Below are positions 16,731 to 24,330 of a stretch of 64,000 bases of DNA, in pieces. The stretch lies in the NCBI GenBank assembly GCA_958296045.1, contig CATQHT010000002.1, forward strand, positions 496,001 to 560,000, in the 5' to 3' direction. Each line of letters starts with the position of its first letter. Position 1 is the stretch's first letter. The DNA comes from Rhodothermales bacterium (GTDB taxonomy: Bacteria; Bacteroidota; Rhodothermia; Rhodothermales; Bin80). The notes below the pieces were generated by a model. The model did no database searches. It saw only the letters and a program-made list of their open reading frames with translations, and was not told where the DNA came from. Position numbers and translations under genes: made by a program.

Positions 16731-18407
16731 ATGAACGAAGAGCAAGTTGGACATCTCCTGAACTCGCTGCCGCAGGCGCCGCTGCTCAGGGCCGTGGGGG
16801 AAGAAGCCGCACGCCTTGGCATCGAAGCCTATGCGGTGGGCGGGGTAGTGCGCGACATGCTGCGGCAAGCGCCAACCCAGGATGTGGACCTTGTGACCTT
16901 GGGCATTGGCAGTGGCATACGCCTGGCACGAGCCGTAGGCAAGCACTTGGGCGGGCTGACGGCCCATGTGTACGACCAGTTCGGTACCGCGGCATTACGC
17001 ATTCGGCAGGATGATGGAGACGTGGCCGAACTGGAGTTTGTGGCGGCGCGCAAAGAAAGCTATCGCGCTTCCTCGCGAAAGCCGAGTGTTCAGGCGGCCA
17101 CACTATACGAGGACCTCCTACGGCGTGATTTCACGGTTAACGCTATGGCCGTGAGTGTAATGCCAGACCGGTATGGGGTCTTACTCGACCCCTTTGGGGG
17201 GCGGCGGCACCTGGAAAAGCAGTGGCTGATTACGCCCCGCCCGCCGCGGCGCACGTTTGCGGATGATCCGCTCCGAATGATTCGTGCGGCCCGCTTTGCT
17301 GCACAGCTGAACTTTACGATTGACGAGCGTCTGATGCATGCCATGCGCCAGGAGGCGCACCGGCTATCGATCCTGAGCCAGGAACGGATCACCGAGGAGC
17401 TGGAGAAAATTATGGCCAGCCGGCTTGCTTCTTATGGGTTTGAGCTCATCGACCAGGGCGGCATGCTGAGCAGGATACTGCCCGAGGTGACGGCGCTAAA
17501 GGGTGCGCAGACCATTGCTGGGCAGCGTCATAAAGACAATTTCCATCATACGCTGAAGGTGCTGGACAACCTTGTTCTGGCCACTGGCGACGAAGAGAAT
17601 CCGCCTGCCCGTTCTTACTGGCTGCGCTGGGCGGCGCTGCTCCATGACGTGGGCAAGCCGGCGGCAAAACGATTCGTTCCTGGAACGGGATGGACCTTCC
17701 ACGGGCACGAAGATCGGGGTGCCCGCATGGTGCCAGGGATCTTCCAGAGGCTTAAGCTCCCGCTTGACGACCGCATGCAGTATGTGCGGCGGTTGGTGGC
17801 GCTCCACCACCGGCCGGTGGCGCTCGTCGATGACATGGTCACGGACTCCGCGGTGCGCCGCCTCCTATTTGACGCGGGGCCCGATATTGATGAGCTGATG
17901 ATGCTGGTACGCGCGGACATCACTTCGCGCAATCCACGCAGGGTGGCCCGATATCTGCGGGCCTTTGACCGTGTGGAGGACAAGTTTGCCGAGGTGGAAG
18001 CGAAGGATCACCTGAGAAACTTCCGCCCGCCGATAGATGGCAAAGAGATTATGGAGCGCGTGGGCATCCGGGAAGGCGTGGCGGTTGGCCTAATCAAGGA
18101 TGCTATACAGGAAGCGATCCTGGACGGCGACATACCCAATGAGCGCGAGGCAGCGCTCGCATTGCTCACGGAGGTGAAAGGCGATGCTGTAAGGCGCGCG
18201 GCGCTGTACGAAGAGACGGTACTGACGCTGCCGCGCAGCGAGAGACAAACGTCGCTGGCTGTTAAACAGGCAGTGCTCTACGGGCCGCTACCGCCCGGCC
18301 GCGAGGCCGCACTGACGTATGTGCATGCTGTCCGCAACAAGGCCGAGCAGGAGGCACAGAACCGCCTACCTGCATCGGAGGTTACGTCGGCCGCACATCC
18401 CAGGTAA
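16731..18407 (+). CDS. cca: CCA tRNA nucleotidyltransferase with HD domain
   Basis: 558 residues. The nucleotidyltransferase head shows AYAVGGVVRDMLRQ, then the metal-binding DVDLVT, then RRDFTVNAMAV and DDPLRMIRAARFAAQL, which reads bases for CTP/ATP. The middle is an HD domain (DNFHHTLKVLDNL, LLHDVGKPAAKRF). The class II enzyme adds or repairs the CCA end of tRNAs, which agrees with the tRNA-Leu in this window lacking an encoded CCA. The protein has about 80 residues more at the C-terminus than the commonest 470-480 residue homologues, helical and of unclear role. Its last 26 bases overlap the convergent hypothetical gene. Confidence 0.93.
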   Translation: MNEEQVGHLLNSLPQAPLLRAVGEEAARLGIEAYAVGGVVRDMLRQAPTQDVDLVTLGIGSGIRLARAVGKHLGGLTAHVYDQFGTAALRIRQDDGDVAELEFVAARKESYRASSRKPSVQAATLYEDLLRRDFTVNAMAVSVMPDRYGVLLDPFGGRRHLEKQWLITPRPPRRTFADDPLRMIRAARFAAQLNFTIDERLMHAMRQEAHRLSILSQERITEELEKIMASRLASYGFELIDQGGMLSRILPEVTALKGAQTIAGQRHKDNFHHTLKVLDNLVLATGDEENPPARSYWLRWAALLHDVGKPAAKRFVPGTGWTFHGHEDRGARMVPGIFQRLKLPLDDRMQYVRRLVALHHRPVALVDDMVTDSAVRRLLFDAGPDIDELMMLVRADITSRNPRRVARYLRAFDRVEDKFAEVEAKDHLRNFRPPIDGKEIMERVGIREGVAVGLIKDAIQEAILDGDIPNEREAALALLTEVKGDAVRRAALYEETVLTLPRSERQTSLAVKQAVLYGPLPPGREAALTYVHAVRNKAEQEAQNRLPASEVTSAAHPR

Positions 18408-18768
18408 GCATCTGCTCTATGGACGCGTAGTCGTATTCTCCGTCCAGGTCCGTAAACCTGTAGTCACCGGTAGTGGCACGCATGATGGTGCTCATCCGCT
18501 TCCACGAGACGTCCTCTTGGTCTGCGAATTCATCGGGAAAAGGGCAGGGCACTCGATAGGAAGGGTTATAGTGCTTATACGTCTGATGGGCCTGGTAGAC
18601 CGCCGCGCGACGCGCACCGGGCCGAGTCAGGCTCTGGCCGACAACGCGGTAGGGTGCGACAAAGATCGATGCTTCCACGCGCCCTCCGTCCAAGTCAACA
18701 TAGTCGGGTCGCATAACTTCGAAGGCGCTGGGAGGCGGATAGGCGCTGCGTTCTGAGGGACGGTGCAT
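18382..18768 (-). CDS. Hypothetical protein, convergent with cca
   Basis: 128 residues, not recognised. It has protein-like composition and even spacing of charged and aromatic residues (RPDYVDLDGGRVEASIFVAPYRVVG, YKHYNPSYRVPCPF, GDYRFTDLDGEYDY). No signal peptide or membrane segment is obvious. It is convergent with cca and overlaps its 3' end by 26 bases. It could be a small conserved protein of the lineage or a truncated remnant; the start could lie at 18768 or at the internal ATG at 18714. Confidence 0.55.
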   Translation of the reverse strand: MHRPSERSAYPPPSAFEVMRPDYVDLDGGRVEASIFVAPYRVVGQSLTRPGARRAAVYQAHQTYKHYNPSYRVPCPFPDEFADQEDVSWKRMSTIMRATTGDYRFTDLDGEYDYASIEQMLTWDVRPT

Positions 18769-19100
18769 CAGGGTGTAAGGTGACAGGTTCAGCCGGTGAA
18801 ACGACGAATCGGGCCGATGGATTCCAAGGTTCGCCGCATTCGTAGGGCTGGTATGCTAGTGCTTGCCAGAAAAAAGGGCCTACCTTGCGTAGACGGCTAC
18901 ATGGGATTCAGCAGGAGGCAAGATACGCCAGAAATAGGCGTGTTTGCTTGCTAACGGTCCTTCGAACCCACGTTGAACCTAGGCTGTGCCCATTCCGGCC
19001 AAGAGCTTGAATCCGCAAATGTTGGCTCAGATCTGGCTTTTCTCTGCGATAAGCATGATGTTGAGCTCTGAACCTGCCCACATTCGCCCGATTCATACAC
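18769..19100. other. Intergenic tract without recognisable genes
   Basis: No coding signal was found on either strand between the hypothetical gene and the transposase remnant; probably decayed. Confidence 0.4.
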
Positions 19101-19740
19101 ATGAGAGCGGTCCTTAAGTCCCAGTCGGATCTGTGGGTCACGCTGATTAAGCAGATTGAGCTGAATCCCAAGTCTAGGGACGATATTCCCCCGGTATTGC
19201 GCGGCCTGCAGTCCCTGTTTGCGGATAAGGATGTGCGCGACGAGGTGCTAGGCGTCCTCTCGCGCAGGATTCTTCCCGGTGTAGATCGGACTCAGGGTCG
19301 CCCTGGCATAGATTTCTGGCAGAGAATCGTGTTGGGTGTAGTGAAGTTCGCACTCAACTGCGACTATTATCGTCTGGAGAATCTGGCCAACCACCATATT
19401 GCGGTGTACCAGATGCTCATGATCAGCGACGTCAGTAAGAAGCGGTTTTCTGTGCAAACACTGGTCGACAATGTGTCCCTGCTGACGAGGGAGGCGCTCG
19501 ACGAGATTTACTAGGTGGTTGGTCGCTAAGGGTCATAAGGAGCTCAAGCATGGCGCCAAAGATGCCTTGCGCAGCCGCGCGGACTCGGCCGTTGCGCGTA
19601 CTAACGTGGAGTGGCCCACGTACGTACGGCTTCTCTGTGATGCGTTGCGCAGTCTGGTTAACGAGTTGTACGCACACTGCAAGGCGATAGGAATGAAGGG
19701 CTGGCGCAAGGCCCGCTGGTGGGTGAAGTCAATAACGACG
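19101..19740 (+). pseudogene. ISNCY-like transposase remnant
   Basis: The first ORF (137 residues) contains IELNPKSRDDIPPVLRGLQSLF, GVDRTQGRPGIDFWQRIVLG and YRLENLANHHIAVYQML, then FSVQTLVDNVSLLTREALDEI, resembling the N-terminal half of ISNCY/ISDol1-type transposases. A stop and a frameshift at about 19512 separate it from GHKELKHGAKDALRSRADSAVARTNVEWPTYV and ALRSLVNELY, the next block of the same family, where an Asp of the active site (ETDVHWPTD in relatives) is Asn here. The rest is lost. It abuts the istB remnant. Confidence 0.7.
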
Positions 19741-19867
19741 ATCTATCGCCGTTGCTGGCCCGTAAGAATGGCTTTCTCGGCCGCGTACATTACTTCCTTA
19801 CGATTGCGCGCCACCCTACGCTTTGCGTCAGGGGCACGAAATTGGCCTTTGCGCACATGTGTATGTG

Positions 19868-20392
19868 TCATGCCTGGTCGTAGGGTTTGATGCTTCGCAG
19901 GGCGTGTGTTTTGTGCATGGACTCACCCTTGAGTAAGATGTGGTGCGCATTGTGAATCAGTCGGTCAAGGATGGCATGGGCCAAGGTAGGATCTTCCATG
20001 GTGTCGTGCCATTGTTCCACGGGGAGTTAGCTGGTCGCGATGGTGGACCGACTCTGGTATCGGTCGTCGAACAGCTCCAGGAGGTAGCGTTGTTGCGTGA
20101 CGTTCACTTCGCTGGTGCCCCAGTCGTCGGTGATCAGGACGTCGATTTTTGACATCTTGCTCAGGAGTTTCCGATAGGTGTCATCGGCGCGCCCTAGGTG
20201 CCTATCCTGCAAGAGTCGCGGAACACGTTGGTATTGTGCCCGGTAGTTTTCCAGGCATGCCTTATGCGCCAGTGCACAGGCCGAGTAGATCTTGCCCGTG
20301 CCTGTTGCGCCGGTGATGATGACATTGTTATGCCGCTGAATCCACTGACAGCTGGTCAGATGCAGCATGAGTCGTTTGCTGAGGCCATGTCC
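19868..20392 (-). pseudogene. istB: IS21 family IstB helper ATPase remnant
   Basis: The minus reading GHGLSKRLMLHLTSCQWI, NVIITGATGTGKIYSACALAHKAC (Walker A), RADDTYRKLLSKMSKIDVLITDDWG (Walker B) and LLELFDDRYQSRSTIATS is a clear IstB. An in-frame TAA at 20027-20029 replaces the usual Gln; after it the same frame continues [37 protein letters not shown] to a TGA at 19868. The N-terminal DNA-binding part is missing: the remnant ends exactly at the hairpin repeat at 20393. IstB is an ATPase helper of IS21 transposition. Confidence 0.87.
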
Positions 20393-20500
20393 CTTCCTAA
20401 CGTCATGCGCGACAGCGCGACCTGCGGGAGGAGGCGTGTGCGTTTACGCGCACGCACAGATCTGTGCGGGGCCCCAGGGGAAACCCTGGGGCTACCGCGA
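20393..20500. repeat. Hairpin-rich repeat, copy A
   Basis: A 108-bp sequence from CTTCCTAACG to GCTACCGCGA that recurs at 23703-23808 with only a few differences. It holds nested inverted repeats: GCGCGACAGCGCG, GTGTGCG-TTTA-CGCGCAC, the palindrome GCACAGATCTGTGC, and GCCCCAGGG-GAAA-CCCTGGGGC. It sits directly between the istB remnant and the nrdJ fragment. It could be a REP/BIME- or MITE-like element. Confidence 0.8.
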
Positions 20501-20765
20501 CGAAAGCGCGCGCCTGTTCAAGTACGGGTTGGGCGTCGGCGCGGACTGGTCTACCCTCTGGTTTACATGCGATAAACTATCGGGTGGCGGGCAGCCTAGC
20601 AGTCCGGCTAGCTTCATGTGCGTGCAGGATGCGACCGGTGGCACAATCAAGAGCGGTGGCACGACGCGGCGGGTGGCGGTCATGCAAACGCTCAAGGTGT
20701 GGCACCCCGGCATCGCAGAGTTTATCTGCGCTAAACGGGATAAGGAGCGAAAAGCGAGGGCATAA
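20501..20765 (+). pseudogene. nrdJ: Partial duplicate of nrdJ (active-site proximal segment)
   Basis: The plus frame DESARLFKYGLGVGADWSTL, TCDKLSGGGQPSSPASF, VQDATGGTIKSGGTTRRVAVMQTLKVWHPGIAEFICAKRDKERKARA is a diverged copy of residues about 228-313 of the intact nrdJ at 24331. DNA similarity is high, but substitutions such as an added W, CD for CE and G for D have accumulated. It has no start, begins directly after the hairpin repeat and ends at a TAA. It is non-functional by any reading. Confidence 0.9.
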
Positions 20766-20886
20766 CGGGCTATTTGCCAGCAAAAACCCTGCATTTTAGC
20801 GTAGTCTGCCCCGCAGCGAGTGGGATATTCACACTAACCCCCTATAAGTCCGAGTTTTCTGACAAGCACTACGTAGTCCGCACGGC

Positions 20887-22047
20887 TCATAACGGGCGGA
20901 CCACTAGCTCGGCAACACTGAGCACATAGAAGTCACTTTCATTTTTCCGCCGAAGGTAGATGCGGCCTGCCGCATCCTGCCACAGGATGGACATGGAGGT
21001 CTTGACCCTCTTGTCGCCATCCAACCCGGGATCATTTAACTGTAGCGGCCCATACCCCACAAGGGTGCCGTCTCGGCTGAACATTTCCGCGCTGGTATAT
21101 CCAGTGTCACCGAGCGGGGTCTGCATCGTAAAGTTGACAATATCGCCATTGGCCAGAATTATGAGGCCTATACTCCAGTTTAAGATTTTCGCACGGAAGA
21201 TCCCCTCCGATGTTGAGCTCAATATAGCCGCTTTTCGATAATCCAGGTTCGCCTCCATGTCGCGCTCGCTTACGAGGATATATGGGGTTTCGGGAGCTGG
21301 CCCGCCTTTCAGCTTGCCCATTACCCAGGTGTCATTCGACCTTGTGTATCGGTAGACGTATCCATCGTAAACCTGTGGGGCTAAGACTATCGTATCCGAC
21401 CCGTCCGTTGCGACCCTTAATCCATCTCGGCTACGGGACCGTGACCTCTGGAAAGGTATATCAAGGTTAAACAGGTTCCCCAGCTGCGCAAACGACCCGA
21501 GCCGGTCCAACTCGGTGGCGTGCAGGTGCAGCACCGAGCGTTGCCCAGCAGGATCGCCTCTAAAGTTCACGTACTTGAGTACAAATGAATCTCCAAGTGA
21601 TAGGATTGGACTTGGATAGATGGTCCCCTCCACCTCGAAGGCTTTTGTTTCGTGGCTATTGCCAAGATCTGTGAAGATCGTGAACCGTGCGAGCATGGCA
21701 TCGGATACGATCAGCCGATCTTGGCCATCAACGTGTATGCCGTCGATGCGCTGCATTTCCCCCGGACCTTCGCCTCTGCTTCCGATCGTGGTGACGTACT
21801 GCCCCCTAGCGTCGAACACGCGAACGTCCGCCCGCCTTCGATCCTTCACATAGATTCGGCCTTTCGAGTCCGTCCGGACCCGCTCGGGAAAAGTGAAGAG
21901 GTATTCGGCGGCCGCCTCCTCGTCATTCCCTAAGACCAACTGCTCTACGAGCGTGAAGGATAGCTCCTGGGCCGAGACTGGGGCCAGGATGCAAGGCACT
22001 ATGGCCAGGGCGACAAGGAATCGCCGCAAAGCAACATGACCGTTCAT
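20887..22047 (-). CDS. Exported 6-bladed beta-propeller protein
   Basis: 386 residues from the ATG at 22047, chosen because it begins a good signal peptide (MNGHVALRRFLVALAIVPCILAPVSAQ); the ORF-track start at 22137 puts a hydrophilic leader in front. The body has NHL/6-bladed features: VRTDSKGRIYVKDRRRADVRVFDARGQYV, TTIGSRGEGPGEMQRIDGIHVDGQDRLIV and a C-terminal MSILWQDAAGRIYLRR. Such propellers in Bacteroidota are periplasmic or surface proteins of unknown role, often next to small exported peptides. Here it is the third gene of a minus-strand cassette with a Cys-rich peptide and a membrane-anchored thioredoxin-like protein. Confidence 0.85.
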   Translation of the reverse strand: MNGHVALRRFLVALAIVPCILAPVSAQELSFTLVEQLVLGNDEEAAAEYLFTFPERVRTDSKGRIYVKDRRRADVRVFDARGQYVTTIGSRGEGPGEMQRIDGIHVDGQDRLIVSDAMLARFTIFTDLGNSHETKAFEVEGTIYPSPILSLGDSFVLKYVNFRGDPAGQRSVLHLHATELDRLGSFAQLGNLFNLDIPFQRSRSRSRDGLRVATDGSDTIVLAPQVYDGYVYRYTRSNDTWVMGKLKGGPAPETPYILVSERDMEANLDYRKAAILSSTSEGIFRAKILNWSIGLIILANGDIVNFTMQTPLGDTGYTSAEMFSRDGTLVGYGPLQLNDPGLDGDKRVKTSMSILWQDAAGRIYLRRKNESDFYVLSVAELVVRPL

Positions 22048-22237
22048 AATCCGTCTTTGTGGACCGAAGAGCTGCATCAGATGCCGGCCGCGAAAAAGCC
22101 AGCGCTGAGTCCAGGCATTATCCAGTGACTGCTCCATATCAACGACTTAAGTAGTTAACTGACCGACTCAGCTGCTTGACCGCAACGGACGTGGGACCAT
22201 CTAGGGTCGGCCGGAAGAGATGACCATCCGTCTTAGG

Positions 22238-22546
22238 CTACTCGTCGCCGCTGCAACCGCAAAACTCCCCGCTCACCTCGCAGCCAATAACATCGCCAGT
22301 ATCGGGGTGAAGGATTAAATCGCAATCCTCGAAACCCATGCTATAGTCAGCGTTAAAATAGTCTGTGCCGAGTAGGCAGTAACCCACCGAACCGCAGTTC
22401 TTGCAACACTTGTCTGGCGCCACGACCTGAACGGTGTCGCTCCCCAAGACCGAAGTCTGCTCGCTGTACACAAAGACGCACAGGCAGCAGAACGCGAATG
22501 CAAGCACCCGCTGCTTGAGATTGGCCGTCCTTCCTTTCTGTTTCAT
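22238..22546 (-). CDS. Small exported cysteine-rich protein
   Basis: 102 residues. The N-terminus has a basic start and a hydrophobic core (RVLAFAFCCLCVFVYS), a signal peptide. The mature part of about 70 residues is acidic and carries eight cysteines in CC, NC, YC, DC, GC, FC and GC settings (DKCCKNCGSVGYC at the front, EVSGEFCGCSGDE at the end), suggesting disulphide bonds, metal binding or peptide processing. No family is recognised, though its size and position recall the small NVEALA-like exported peptides that accompany 6-bladed propellers in Bacteroidota. It starts three bases after the stop of the upstream thioredoxin-like gene. Confidence 0.75.
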   Translation of the reverse strand: MKQKGRTANLKQRVLAFAFCCLCVFVYSEQTSVLGSDTVQVVAPDKCCKNCGSVGYCLLGTDYFNADYSMGFEDCDLILHPDTGDVIGCEVSGEFCGCSGDE

Positions 22547-22549
22547 GAT

Positions 22550-23173
22550 CTAGCCTCCTGAGTTGGTTTGAGTTGTTTCGCTGATAAGTGCCTCATATGC
22601 GTTGTGGGCTTCCCATAGAATCTCCTCCCTGACCTCCGGCGGAGACCTTAGGCCCACAGCAAGGCGTGCCCGAAAAAATATGCGCCCTTCACCTGGATCA
22701 ACCAGCATCATCTGGTGTGTTACAACGATCTTTCCAAACGAGTGAAGCAGCCGATTGTAGGCCTGATCCGAGCCGTATAGGACCTCCTGCTCGAAATCGT
22801 TGGTCTTAGCGAAACGCTTAGCTGCCATCAGATCATCACCTACCACGACGATTTCGGCCTGCACCGGCTTGCCACTAAAACCGCGTTGCTGGAATAGCGC
22901 ACGCAAGGCATGCACTTCATTCATGCTGTCAAGGCACGGATCAGCAGGCACGGTGAAAACAGCCAGAATATGACCCGGCTCCCGAAGGGCTGGCGGTCCG
23001 TAAGATCGGAACCCCTCCGAGGCTCGAAGCGCATCGAAGTCGAAGGCATCACTGGTCGCAAGATAGCGGGTTGGTACATCGGCACTCTTCGTCGTACCGT
23101 ACCAAGCCTTGCCCGCGAGGAGAAGAAATCCTACACCAACAACGTAAAAGCCAACTGCAAACCTGTCTGTCAT
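22550..23173 (-). CDS. Membrane-anchored thioredoxin-fold-like protein
   Basis: 207 residues from the ATG at 23173; the ORF-track start is a TTG at 23221. One N-terminal membrane helix (FAVGFYVVGVGFLLLAGKAWYG) anchors a periplasmic domain. The region GHILAVFTVPADPCLDSMNEVHAL, then QAEIVVVGDD and a later strand-helix set ending HQMMLVDPGEGRIFFRARLAVG resembles the AhpC/TSA-thioredoxin layout, but only one Cys sits at the active-site position, with no CxxC. A redox, chaperone or scaffold role for the neighbouring Cys-rich peptide is plausible but is inference. It is the first gene of the three-gene cassette. Confidence 0.65.
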   Translation of the reverse strand: MTDRFAVGFYVVGVGFLLLAGKAWYGTTKSADVPTRYLATSDAFDFDALRASEGFRSYGPPALREPGHILAVFTVPADPCLDSMNEVHALRALFQQRGFSGKPVQAEIVVVGDDLMAAKRFAKTNDFEQEVLYGSDQAYNRLLHSFGKIVVTHQMMLVDPGEGRIFFRARLAVGLRSPPEVREEILWEAHNAYEALISETTQTNSGG

Positions 23174-23702
23174 TCTGCCGGATGGATCGGTACGACCACG
23201 CTGGTCTGCCAGGTTAAGCAATACAGTGTCCCTTAATCAAGTGCTCAAAAAAGTTGACCCTACCCTGTGACCCACGGTCCGTGTTAGCACGCAGCGCAAT
23301 CGGCTCTCTAAGCAGTTGGTTGGCCGCGTAAAGATGTGAACTAGGGCGTATTCCGCTGATTCAGATGCATGTCGTCCCTCCGACTGGGTCTTGGTCACCT
23401 AGCACGGGCCTGCATGCTGTGGGATTGCCAACCTGCACCGCACGCCAAAACCTTAAGAGGGCTAGTCCCAGAACGATAATGTACCTGTGCGCAGCACGCG
23501 CGAACCTTGTTGCCTGGGGGAATTGATACGTCTGAGCGATCTCTTCCTCAGCCCTGAAATCCTCTTCGCGTATGTCCAACATTGACAGGAAACGTAGGGT
23601 CGGGGTCTGGGCCGGATTTCGTGAATCTGTGCAATGGCTGTGGACTCAGAGCCACAGTCGGGGCGCAGGTGTACCGCTTATGGCTGGAGGTGGGTATCCC
23701 CA
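23174..23702. other. Intergenic tract upstream of the thioredoxin-like cassette
   Basis: It should hold the promoter of the minus-strand cassette. A 73-residue minus ORF (23361-23582, MLDIREEDFRAEEEIAQTYQ) has no recognisable family and no support. Confidence 0.4.
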
Positions 23703-23808
23703 CTTCCTAACGCCATGCGCGACAGCGCGACCTGCGAGGAGCCGTGTGCGCTAACGCGCACGCACGGATCTGTGCGGGGCCCCAGGGTTTCCCCTGGGGC
23801 TACCGCGA
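23703..23808. repeat. Hairpin-rich repeat, copy B
   Basis: A 106-bp match to copy A at 20393-20500 in the same orientation. The stem GCCCCAGGG/CCCTGGGGC is identical, but its four-base loop reads TTTC here and GAAA in copy A, exact reverse complements. GTGTGCG-CTAA-CGCGCAC and GCACGGATCTGTGC are the counterparts of the other hairpins. It lies about 520 bases upstream of nrdJ. Confidence 0.8.
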
Positions 23809-24182
23809 TGCCGTCAATTGTTGCAGCATGTCGGTGCAGAGCTTCATCAGAAGCCGACGCGAGTCATCGGGATGAGTCATCTGGGCATCTGTAGGAACCT
23901 CCGTGCTCCCCAAGACATGCTGGGACGGGTTCATATGAACGCAAAGTAAGGGTGGAGAATAGGGGTCACTCCCACAACAACTCACCGAGAGCCAACTGGA
24001 TATGGTGCAATGCCTAGCCGGGGATCGACGCGCCCAGAGGGGCGTACTCAGAACGCCGAGAATCGCAAGACATGCGTGGACTATTAACGGACATACAGGA
24101 CAGCAATGACGATCAGGCGGGCTACAAAGGGCGAGTATGCTACCAAATACATGCAAAATCGGACCAGACAGCCCCTTTTTAG

Positions 24183-24203
24183 GTTATCCACACTGTGGAT
24201 AAC
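24183..24203. promoter_or_regulatory. Inverted pair of consensus DnaA boxes upstream of nrdJ
   Basis: GTTATCCACACTGTGGATAAC contains TTATCCACA on both strands around a central C, giving two perfect DnaA boxes in a 21-bp palindrome, 128 bases before the nrdJ GTG. DnaA regulates ribonucleotide reductase genes in some bacteria, so a replication-linked control of nrdJ is plausible. No further perfect box was seen nearby, which argues against a replication origin. Confidence 0.6.
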
Positions 24204-24330
24204 TTGTGTACGAATAACGGACATTCCTTAGCCGCAGGCCCGGGCTTGAGGTGTATCTTACCGTGCCTTAGCGTCGCTTTGGCAGTGGGATTGACGAGTT
24301 GCTGCTAAGGCGCGGCGCAGTCGCCCGCCC

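Noticed and set aside
23800-24156. 118-residue Cys-rich minus ORF as a secreted peptide gene
   Set aside because: Irregular composition, no credible signal peptide or ribosome site, and no motif; likely chance.
24183-24203. Replication origin at the DnaA-box palindrome
   Set aside because: Only one box pair was found, no AT-rich unwinding region, and no dnaA, dnaN or gidA nearby.
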